Assembly: GCA_046349975.1 (NCBI GenBank)
Contig: JAXMBH010000011.1
Location: 62,001 to 126,000 of the forward strand
Source: JABDGM01 sp046349975
GTDB lineage: Bacteria; Planctomycetota; Planctomycetia; Pirellulales; Lacipirellulaceae
Length of the DNA stretch: 64,000 nt
Direction of reading: 5' to 3'
The notes under the pieces were generated by a model, which was not told the DNA's origin, ran no database searches, and saw nothing but the letters and a program-made list of their open reading frames with translations. Shown here one piece after another: positions 26,051-33,431 of this stretch. Positions within the stretch are counted from its first letter, which is position 1. The number at the start of each line of letters is the position of its first letter. The position numbers were made by a program, and so were the translations under genes.

Positions 26051-27172
26051 TTACGTAGTAACGCTGACTACCGCCGGAAGCGGTGCTCTTGTTGTCACTG
26101 AGCGCTGTAGCAGCAGCTCGAACCCAATTTGCTGACAGAGCGCAGCCGCACCCCCACTTTCAAGCGGCAGGATCGGCTTAATCGCCAGTTCGTTACACGC
26201 TTCGAGGAGCGACTCCAGCCGACGCAGTGGCTGCCGGTTTGTGGTCAAGTCCCTTACCATGCTTGGCGACAACACCAAATAGTCAGGCAGCTGCGCTTTC
26301 AAGTTCAGAACTTGTGCGCCCGTACCTTGGAAGTCTCCATACGCAACCAGCAGGTCGTTCTCTTGCGCTTCGTGGTGCACGTTTTCAAACTGTGCGACCT
26401 CCGCGTCGCCGGGCAGCGCAATGGTGATTCCCAGTTCCAGCCCGGCGGGCAGATGGCCACTCAAGTGCTTGAGTGTGGCGAACAAGCGATGGGGGATTTC
26501 GAGGTCCGCCGCTCCCACTGCTAGGAATAGGCGCTGGATATCGGTGCGATGGTTCACGGCCTCGATCGTCCGCAATCGTTCCAACTCGCGATACCGATCG
26601 CCAACCGGGTGCGGCCGATCGGCAATCGAGTCTATCGCAGTTGGCAGCGTAGAAGGGGCGAAGTAAGCCTCAACCATGTTGTGTTTGAGCGAAGTCGCAG
26701 CCAGCAACTCGATCGGAACCACTTGATGCAATGTCGCTTCTACCAGCGAGCGCATGGCAGTGACTTCGGGTGGCAGCGTCTGAGGCCCGTTGAATACTTT
26801 TCGTGCTTGAATCGGCTGCGTGAGCATGCGCTGGAACTGCGATGCCCCGGAACCGATGAAGGTCAGTTCTGTTTCCGCGATCTTGAGAATGTCACCGTCG
26901 GCAAGCAGCGCTTCTCTAATGGCCTTGCCGTTGATCTGCGTGCCGTTCGTACTTCCGAGGTCACGGACGAGCCATACGCCATTGCGTTCCAATATCTCGG
27001 CATGTTCCCGCGAAACTTGGACCGATTCGATTCGCAGGTCCGCGCTTTCGGCTCGCCCGATGCGAAACGGAAATTGCTCGATCGTAACGCGCTTCGCTTC
27101 GCCGCCGCCGTCGGAGAAAAACTCCAAACTCGGCTTTGCCGTAGCTCGTTTTGAAAGCGTTATGTGCGTCAC
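26051..27172 (-). CDS. FHA domain protein with a degenerate EAL-like domain
   Basis: From the chosen GTG the protein has 373 residues. The N-terminal FHA domain (about 15-108) contains FRIGR (36-40), SREH (54-57) and GSTNGT (73-78), all phosphothreonine-binding residues. About 175-365 follows the fold pattern of EAL phosphodiesterases: AVGAADLEIPHRLFATL, VAYGDFQGTGAQVLNLKAQLPDYL and KPILPLESGG. However, the EAL triad and the catalytic acidic residues are replaced, so it should not hydrolyse c-di-GMP. The frame is open up to 27436, but those 88 codons are rich in Arg and Cys and unlike a domain; GTG at 27172 is therefore preferred although no good ribosome site is seen. It is the first gene of a unit with the kinase-tubulin protein and is likely its phospho-dependent partner. 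Confidence 0.78.
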   Translation of the reverse strand: MTHITLSKRATAKPSLEFFSDGGGEAKRVTIEQFPFRIGRAESADLRIESVQVSREHAEILERNGVWLVRDLGSTNGTQINGKAIREALLADGDILKIAETELTFIGSGASQFQRMLTQPIQARKVFNGPQTLPPEVTAMRSLVEATLHQVVPIELLAATSLKHNMVEAYFAPSTLPTAIDSIADRPHPVGDRYRELERLRTIEAVNHRTDIQRLFLAVGAADLEIPHRLFATLKHLSGHLPAGLELGITIALPGDAEVAQFENVHHEAQENDLLVAYGDFQGTGAQVLNLKAQLPDYLVLSPSMVRDLTTNRQPLRRLESLLEACNELAIKPILPLESGGAAALCQQIGFELLLQRSVTTRAPLPAVVSVTT

Positions 27173-27418
27173 GATTGAATCGTCGCGGAGCGCTCGGTGG
27201 GCCAAGCTCGCGACACCTCGCCGCGGCCGGTTTTGAGAGTAGTTTGTGCAATTGCGCGGTGGGACTCGCCGGGTTTTACCGGATGGCCCATAGGAAACGT
27301 AGCATTTTGGCTCTCTGCAGGCCGGCCTCCGACATTTTCGCCGCCCAAGAACATCGCCCATGCTAGGTTTTAGGTGGATCAAGCGTTCTAATCCCGTCAA
27401 TCGGAAGGTCGAACATCG

Positions 27419-28828
27419 ATGTCGTCCGAACCGCAACCTCTGCGCGTCGTTGTTGCTTCAGCGGATGTCGCGCTGCTGCATGAAGCTTCGTGGATCCTTG
27501 AAGCGGTCGGATATCAGGTCGAAGCTTCAACCGACTTTGAACAAGATGCCCTTTGGAGGCGGTTTTCCATCACGGATATTGTCATTGTCGATGGCCGCGG
27601 GATTGAGGACCCGACCGGTGGCGTTTTCTCGCACGATACCGAACGGCCGTTATACAAGATGTTTCTCTATGACCCCGCCAAACCTGCAGACTTTGCTGCT
27701 TGGTATGCAGCGGGAGCGCACGATGCCCTCCGCGCGCCGATAAGCCGCGGTGAACTGCTGTCACGGCTTCGGACAGCGGCTCGTTTCCTGGAATTCGAGC
27801 GCCGGCTGCAGAGCCGATCGTTGCGATGTGTGGTGGTTGGAATGTACTCGCAGCGCGGCTTGCTGCGGCGGTTGCGAAAATTAGCTGGGTCCAGCGATTT
27901 CATGCCGGGGTCGCACACGTTTCTCATGACAGCGATCGACTGGTATGCCGGCATTCGTCGTAAAAATGGCGAAACGGCCGGGCGAACCTTGGTGAACATG
28001 ACCGCGCGGGCGATCAAGCGTGCTGCCGGCGAGAACGCCATATCGGCCTATCTTGGCAACGGCCGATTTGCGACCCTCCTTATCGGACCATCAGCAGCCG
28101 TTGCCAAAGCGGCTGCCGACGCGCTGGCGAGAGACTTCGGCAGCCGCGAAAGCCATCATGAATCCGTGCCGCGACCAACGCTTACGAGCGCAATTGTGCC
28201 TTGGGCGGAAGGCGCCGATGCAGAGTCCTGCTTAAGCGCGGCGTTGGAAACACTCCGTCTCGCTGAGCAATCTGGCGGCGATCGCGTGCTCGTTCGCGGC
28301 GAGTATCAACGAGAGTTCGAGAAGTGGCATGACGAAATGTCGACCGGCAATCCGTTCGCGAACGTGGTAGCGCAAGATATCATGACCCCATTTGCAGCCG
28401 TGCTGTCGTGCGAAGCCGACGAACGGGGGCTAGCTCAGGCTTTGAAGCAGTCCGGTATTGCGATCATTCCCTACGTTGATCGAGAGGGCCGCTTGGTCGG
28501 AGTCGCCGCCGAAGCGACTTCAGGCCTCGAGACCTTCGTAATTTATCCACGGGGAAGCACCGGGGTAACGCTGGCAATGCCCGAGGCGATCGCCTACGAT
28601 GCGAGCTTCCCGGAAATTTACGAGGCGTTCTCGTCACGAGGCTGTACGACGCTGATCGTTACGGCCGATGAGCGTCCGCTCGGTTATCTTACGTGCGACG
28701 GTTTTCTCTCAATGATCGACCCGGTGAATGCGGAATCGTTCTCGCCGACGAAGGGAAACGTCGATGATCTGCAATACCTCGCCGTTCCCGCCACGACAGG
28801 CCAGGTAGCGATTGCTCCGCAATGCTGA
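27419..28828 (+). CDS. receiver-like / degenerate GGDEF / CBS-pair protein
   Basis: A 469-residue protein transcribed away from the FHA gene. Residues 8-125 read as a CheY-like receiver (RVVVASADVALLHEASWILEAV; IVDGRGI in the phosphorylation position). About 140-300 aligns by pattern to a GGDEF domain: TAIDWYAGIRRKNGETAG corresponds to the metal/substrate helix, and YLGNGRFATLL stands where RYGGDEF should be, so cyclase activity is very unlikely. About 315-440 is a CBS-domain pair (VVAQDIMTPFAAVLSCEAD, IIPYVDREGRLVGVAAE, TLIVTADERPLGYLT), which normally binds adenine nucleotides. GGAAGG lies ten bases before the ATG. With the FHA-EAL protein it forms a second catalytically dead c-di-GMP-type scaffold at this locus. 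Confidence 0.75.
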   Translation: MSSEPQPLRVVVASADVALLHEASWILEAVGYQVEASTDFEQDALWRRFSITDIVIVDGRGIEDPTGGVFSHDTERPLYKMFLYDPAKPADFAAWYAAGAHDALRAPISRGELLSRLRTAARFLEFERRLQSRSLRCVVVGMYSQRGLLRRLRKLAGSSDFMPGSHTFLMTAIDWYAGIRRKNGETAGRTLVNMTARAIKRAAGENAISAYLGNGRFATLLIGPSAAVAKAAADALARDFGSRESHHESVPRPTLTSAIVPWAEGADAESCLSAALETLRLAEQSGGDRVLVRGEYQREFEKWHDEMSTGNPFANVVAQDIMTPFAAVLSCEADERGLAQALKQSGIAIIPYVDREGRLVGVAAEATSGLETFVIYPRGSTGVTLAMPEAIAYDASFPEIYEAFSSRGCTTLIVTADERPLGYLTCDGFLSMIDPVNAESFSPTKGNVDDLQYLAVPATTGQVAIAPQC

Positions 28829-28948
28829 TTGCGATTCCAGTCTTCCCTTAAGCAGTGTCCCAGCACTCGAGCATTCGCGCCCAGATAGCCGCACCCTAAC
28901 CAGGTCGCCAGCGTGCATAGGGCTCTTAACTGCGGCCCCTTGCTGGGC

Positions 28949-30274
28949 TCAGTCACCCTTTAACGCCGTGAAATAGTTCCGCACGGCATGGCTCAGATAC
29001 TCGTCCGTGATCTCAACGGCTAGTTCGTTATAGTTGCAGAAATAGATTACTTGCTCCAGCAGGTCACGAGCATGACAGCGCCGTAGCGGTCTTGAGCACG
29101 CGTGGTAGTGCGTACGAATGAGATTGTCGACCACCTGCGAAGGACACTCAAGCTGATATTTTCGGGCAAAAACTTGGAACAGCAGGTGAAATTCTTTTGT
29201 GCTCGGATCAGCCACCTCGACTTTGAACGGAATGCGGCGCAAGAACGCATCATCCGCCAAATGGTGCGGCTCAAGGTTCGTCGAAAAGATGATCAGCTGC
29301 TCAAATGGCACTTCGATCTTGCGGCCGTTCGAGAGTGTAAGGTAATCAATGCGGTTCTCGAGTGGAATAATCCAGCGATTGAGTAGCTCGGTCGGATTGA
29401 CTCGCTGCCGCCCGAAGTCGTCGATCAGCAAGCAGCCGCAGTTGCTCTTGAGTTGCAACGATGCTTCGCTCACATTCGACACGGGATCGTGCTTGAGCTC
29501 GAGACTGTCCATCGTGAGTTCACCGCCGACAACAACGGTAGGTCGCTCGATGCGCACCCACCGCCGATCGTATTCAGCCGAACGGAAGAGCGTTTCGGCG
29601 GCCGAACGGACCGCCTTATGGCACGAGGCGTCATATAATTTGATGATTTTGCCGCCTTCGGAAATAGCATGTGGAATGAGAATATTCTGACCAAAGCAAC
29701 GCGTAATCCGCTGCGCGATCGTCGTCTTGCCGTTGCCAGGTGGCCCATATATGAACATGCCTTTGCCGGCATTGATCGCCGGCCCGAGCTGGCTGAGCAT
29801 TTCCGGCTCGACATGGATATCGCCGAACGCCTTTTCAAGCTGCGTCTTCCGTGGCCTCTCCGAGGAAATCGTTTGCGCGTGAACCGAACTCACGTAATCG
29901 TCCAGCGGGACAGGGCAGGGGCCCACGTATGCGCACTCCCGCAAAGCGCGTAGCGCCCGATCACGGCCAACGTCGGTCAGGCGGTATATATGGTCGCCGA
30001 ACATCGCAGAACCGGATGGAGCAATTTCCTGGCGTTGCCGTAACGCGACGAACCGGTCGTCCAGAATTGCCATCGGCAGGCAAAGTTGGTCCGAAATTGC
30101 TCGGCCGCTGTCCGAGCCGACCCCGGAAAGATACTTGAGAATTAGATCCTCGATCAGCGCTTCGCTGACCCCCGTATCCTTGAGCGTGGCCGGTTCCTGT
30201 GGCTGAAAGCCGACATCGAGTCCCAGAGCAGAGACCAGAGATTGAGCGCGTTCAAGTGTCGCGGTCGCGGTCAT
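28949..30274 (-). CDS. MoxR-like AAA+ ATPase with N-terminal helical/winged-helix region
   Basis: The 441-residue protein has about 130 N-terminal residues that look like a winged-helix pair (LILKYLSGVGSDSGRAISDQ and IYRLTDVGRDRALRAL), then an AAA+ core: Walker A GPPGNGKT (177-184), Walker B CLLIDDFG (281-288), sensor-1 STN (331-333) and an arginine-finger candidate in DDAFLRRIPF (341-350). The C-terminal 90 residues form the lid. The Walker B core reads DD rather than the usual DE, an unusual feature in the catalytic base position. The small gene at 30360-30653 lies 85 bases upstream on the same strand. The gene converges on the receiver/GGDEF/CBS gene. Role unknown; such ATPases remodel or gate protein complexes. 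Confidence 0.83.
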   Translation of the reverse strand: MTATATLERAQSLVSALGLDVGFQPQEPATLKDTGVSEALIEDLILKYLSGVGSDSGRAISDQLCLPMAILDDRFVALRQRQEIAPSGSAMFGDHIYRLTDVGRDRALRALRECAYVGPCPVPLDDYVSSVHAQTISSERPRKTQLEKAFGDIHVEPEMLSQLGPAINAGKGMFIYGPPGNGKTTIAQRITRCFGQNILIPHAISEGGKIIKLYDASCHKAVRSAAETLFRSAEYDRRWVRIERPTVVVGGELTMDSLELKHDPVSNVSEASLQLKSNCGCLLIDDFGRQRVNPTELLNRWIIPLENRIDYLTLSNGRKIEVPFEQLIIFSTNLEPHHLADDAFLRRIPFKVEVADPSTKEFHLLFQVFARKYQLECPSQVVDNLIRTHYHACSRPLRRCHARDLLEQVIYFCNYNELAVEITDEYLSHAVRNYFTALKGD

Positions 30275-30359
30275 TCGATTCTCGTTGTGTTGAAAAGTGC
30301 GGGGCGAGCAATTCGCCCGGCAAAGCCAAGGCCGTACGCGACGATAGTCGGCGCACCGC

Positions 30360-30653
30360 CTAGCGACCCAAATTGCGGCTCAATTGCCACCCAAAATTCG
30401 TGAGTTCGTAGGCCTTCTTGTTCGCAATTTCATGGATCAGTTCAAGCTCTTTCAACCGCGCCAAGAGAGCGATGTATCGCTCCGCAACACTGCGATCGTG
30501 GGGGTCGAAAAACTTCTTTCGTCCGGCGACAACTGCCCGGCCATGCATCTCTGCCCGAAGTGCGACTTCCAGCATTCCTTGATTGGCAACGGCTGCGCGA
30601 ATCAACTCCTGTTCGGCCGCGCTCAGGTTATGGGCATTTCCAATGGCATGCAT
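30360..30653 (-). CDS. small hypothetical protein, winged-helix-like
   Basis: A 97-residue protein without signal or membrane segment. The C-terminal two thirds (ERYIALLARLKELELIHEIANKKAYELTNFGWQL) have the helix-helix-strand-strand pattern of a winged helix, similar to the N-terminal part of the ATPase encoded downstream. AGGGG lies about seven bases before the ATG. It precedes the AAA+ gene on the same strand and is probably co-transcribed. The family is not recognised; a DNA-binding or adaptor function is only a guess. Confidence 0.55.
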   Translation of the reverse strand: MHAIGNAHNLSAAEQELIRAAVANQGMLEVALRAEMHGRAVVAGRKKFFDPHDRSVAERYIALLARLKELELIHEIANKKAYELTNFGWQLSRNLGR

Positions 30654-30984
30654 ACACTGGCCCCTGCTTAAACCACAGGTTTAGCGTTCGCCATCTAGAC
30701 TATAGGTCACGCTTCCCCGACAGGCAGAGAAAAAACACTAGCGATTGCGACGGGCGTGACGGTTGTACGGCCAGCAAGTCATCCAGATGCGAAGGGCGGC
30801 ACTTTCAGTAAGCGCACTTGCCTTCATCGGTATCGGAAGCCTCGCACCTGCGGGCTCCCAGCCGAGCATTCGCGTAGCTATTCGCCCCACGCTATATCAC
30901 CGGCGGCGCACGGTTGACGGCGCGCATTTAATCATAACTGCAGACGGACGACGCTCGACGCGCAGCGAAGATTGCATGCGCTGC
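30654..30984. other. intergenic region, no gene seen
   Basis: About 330 bases between the start of the small winged-helix gene and the end of the YdjC/ChbG gene. Short open frames here lack ribosome sites and protein-like composition. Promoter for the minus-strand small gene/AAA unit is expected near 30660-30720, but none is clear by eye. Confidence 0.4.
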
Positions 30985-31929
30985 TTACCTGGCAGACGCC
31001 CGCTTCTCGGTCATCTCACGCACTTGCCTCCATGAAACAACTTCAACTCCACTTTTCTTCACAGATTCAATGAATTCAGGATCAGTCGCAACGCGGCGAT
31101 CGGTGTCCCGCACTTTGCTGCTGGCAGTGATCGCCTGCAGTTCTTCATCGTCGTACCCGCAATGTAGGATCATGTACTGGATGCCAGGTTTACTATCGGC
31201 AATGGCGCCGGCGTACTGGGTTCGCTTTTCTTCGAAGCTGCCCTTCGTATAGAGCTGGGTCATGTAATCCAGCACTGGCAGCTTGTGATCGTCGAGCCTT
31301 TGGAGAAGTTGTCGCCCACGGGCAATAATTCGCTCGTCCGTGACCTCACCGCTGAGGCTCCGCAGGAAGAACACGGGAACGTTGAAGTGAATCCCCACGT
31401 TAACATAGGCCTCGATCAAATCCGGCCGACTGACCAGCGCGCCCATGTGCGTGTCGACGTGGGTCACAGGCACGCCGAAGTCTAGCGCCCGCTGAACCTG
31501 TGCTCGCAGTTCCACTTCCACTTCCGCGAGCTGCGCATTTTCCGCCACCTGCGCTACGTTGTCCCATAAGTACCCTTGTTGGTCGACTAGGCTTGGAACT
31601 TTATCGCGGCTAGCGACAGGTCCCCAGCGGTAGTTGTCCCATTCGCTATTGAGTGTGAGGTGAACGCCAAAATCCTTGTCCGGATGGGTCTTGGCGTAGG
31701 CAGCGATCTCCTTGAACCACGGGCAGGGCACCATGATGCTCGCCGAAGAGACAATGCCTTGTTCCATCGCAGCGATGGTCGCACGGTTCACCGAATGCGA
31801 CATGCCAGCATCGTCGGCATGAATTATTACATATCGCCGCGAGTCTTCCGCAGTCGCGCGAATCGCGTGCGTAAGAAGCAGCACAATCGGAAGCGTTCGA
31901 ACTAACAAGAGACGTGTTCGCTCGGTCAT
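30985..31929 (-). CDS. secreted YdjC/ChbG-type carbohydrate deacetylase
   Basis: A 314-residue protein with a signal peptide (about 1-27: LLLVRTLPIVLLLTHAIRATA). The YdjC/ChbG fold shows all metal-site motifs: YVIIHADDAGMSHSVN, FGVHLTLNSEW, VTHVDTHMGAL and MILHCGYDDEEL. Family members remove N-acetyl groups from diacetylchitobiose or other glycans. Most, like E. coli ChbG, are cytosolic; this one is exported, so it likely acts on extracellular or periplasmic oligosaccharides. It stands alone, with a 770-base gap to the divergent two-component genes. Confidence 0.88.
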   Translation of the reverse strand: MTERTRLLLVRTLPIVLLLTHAIRATAEDSRRYVIIHADDAGMSHSVNRATIAAMEQGIVSSASIMVPCPWFKEIAAYAKTHPDKDFGVHLTLNSEWDNYRWGPVASRDKVPSLVDQQGYLWDNVAQVAENAQLAEVEVELRAQVQRALDFGVPVTHVDTHMGALVSRPDLIEAYVNVGIHFNVPVFFLRSLSGEVTDERIIARGRQLLQRLDDHKLPVLDYMTQLYTKGSFEEKRTQYAGAIADSKPGIQYMILHCGYDDEELQAITASSKVRDTDRRVATDPEFIESVKKSGVEVVSWRQVREMTEKRASAR

Positions 31930-32699
31930 TTGCCATGGCTCGCCAGCGATGAAAACGGTCCAAAGTCACTCATACAAGCATAGCGACCGGCGGCTCGGAA
32001 TTGAAACACAGGCAAAATGCAGGCTTTCAGCCGCTAAAAAATGGCCCAGTCGGCAGTGCCGATCAGGGACGGATCGCCGATTTTCGCACGCCTCGCCCAA
32101 GGGAGCGATCTCAGGCGAGGCTGATTTTTCAGCGATGTGTCACGCGAAAATTCGTTGCATCGAGATCAGTTCTTCAGCAGCAAAGTGGTTGGCAGTAGGT
32201 AGTCCACGGCGTGCTTAACGTGAACCCTATATCCCGGAGGTCAGTCACCGTGCAACATTACGGCTAATCGATTGCGGATTCTGTCTGTGCCATCCCGACG
32301 TCCCGCAATTGTAGGTGAAGTGCTTTAACGCGTTTTCAATTCGAGTCGGGCATGTCATTGCATCCTCTGAACTTACACGAAACTTGCCCTTTTCTTACCG
32401 AGTTGTAAGCGCTTTCATTGTCTCCCGCAAACCGGTAACGCAATCTTCGTCACGTGCCCAACTATGCGGCTGCGGTTCCTGGAGTGCAATTCATCTGTAC
32501 CTACAACCGCACCTCTCTCAGGATGAACAGAGCTGCGCCAATTCGTTATGTCGAATTTACAGACATGGCCGGTTTCGAACCGACCGTTTGGTATTGCTAG
32601 TAACCAACGAATAAACTATCGAAGTTCGAGTCGGAATTGCGCAGCAAAGTTGTCGACTTTGCAGCGTTTCCACATTGCATGTAAAGGATTGCTAACTCC
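31930..32699. other. long intergenic region with inverted repeats, no gene seen
   Basis: 770 bases between divergent genes. Around 32040-32125 several short complementary segments are packed together, including TCGGC/GCCGA near 32050-32061 and the 8-bp repeat at 32090-32121. No open frame has a good start or composition. It should hold promoters for the deacetylase (-) and the FixJ-like regulator (+), and could encode a small RNA. Confidence 0.4.
32090..32121. repeat. perfect 8-bp inverted repeat followed by T-rich run
   Basis: GCCTCGCC (32090-32097) and GGCGAGGC (32114-32121) are exact complements with a 16-base loop, followed by TGATTTTTC. It could end a short plus-strand transcript, but no gene lies upstream on that strand. 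Confidence 0.45.
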
Positions 32700-33350
32700 A
32701 TGCAGCTGGCGCGAGAACCTGGTCGTGTGTACGTTGTTGATGATGACGCCGAAATTTGTCGGTCAATTTCGCTCGTATGTCGCTCGGTCGGCTACAGTAC
32801 GAAAACTTATACTACCGCTGAAGCCTATCTCGCCGCCGGAATCGATGAAGAACCGCATTGCTTAATCGTCGATTTGCTGCTCCCTGGCATGACCGGTATG
32901 AAACTGTGCCGTGAGATCCTGGCCGCAAATTCGGCGTGCGGGTTCATTGTCATCACCGGGAATGGTGATGTGCCGTCGGCGGTCGAGGCGATGCGCCTTG
33001 GCGCCGCCGATTACTTAGAAAAACCATTTGGCCGGCAACGTTTGTTGGATAGCGTTCATGAAGTCTTACAAATTGTTCAAAGACAATACTCTCAGCAGCA
33101 GCGACAAGCTGAGGCCTTGTCTCGACTCGCGCGGTTGACCGCCCGTGAAAAGGAAGTTTTTCGCAAGGTAGCTGCTGGGCAGCCGACAAAAGCAATTGCC
33201 GCAAGTTGCGGTATTAGCACGAGGACCGTGGACGTGCACCGCTCGCGAATCTTGCAGAAACTCGGCATTGAGTCTTCAATGCAGCTTGCCGACTTCATTA
33301 CTGCCTTAGACCGCTGCCCCGGCGGTCGAGCGAGCTGGCTAAATAGGTAG
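32700..33350 (+). CDS. FixJ/NarL-type response regulator (receiver + LuxR HTH)
   Basis: A 216-residue regulator. The receiver domain has acidic residues D14-D16, phosphoacceptor D58 in LIVDLLLPGMTG, T86 in VITG and K108 in EKPF. After a linker helix, the LuxR-type helix-turn-helix lies at about 145-205 (LTAREKEVFRKVAAGQPTKAIAASCGIS, VDVHRSRILQKLGI). It would be phosphorylated by the histidine kinase encoded next and activate transcription. The kinase gene begins 81 bases downstream on the same strand. Targets cannot be told from the window. Confidence 0.93.
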   Translation: MQLAREPGRVYVVDDDAEICRSISLVCRSVGYSTKTYTTAEAYLAAGIDEEPHCLIVDLLLPGMTGMKLCREILAANSACGFIVITGNGDVPSAVEAMRLGAADYLEKPFGRQRLLDSVHEVLQIVQRQYSQQQRQAEALSRLARLTAREKEVFRKVAAGQPTKAIAASCGISTRTVDVHRSRILQKLGIESSMQLADFITALDRCPGGRASWLNR

Positions 33351-33431
33351 TGCCCTTGAGCACGCGCGTAAATAAAGTCCGCACGACACGTGTGGCATTT
33401 TCTTTCATCGACGCAGCCTTTAACTACAGCC

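Noticed and set aside
30763..31035. 90-codon plus-strand open frame with a hydrophobic start
   Set aside because: It overlaps the end of the YdjC/ChbG gene on the other strand and becomes Arg/Cys-rich; no ribosome site.
32347..32364. sigma-54-like GG-N10-GC element
   Set aside because: Only the GG and TTGC parts match and it lies about 340 bases from the nearest gene start.
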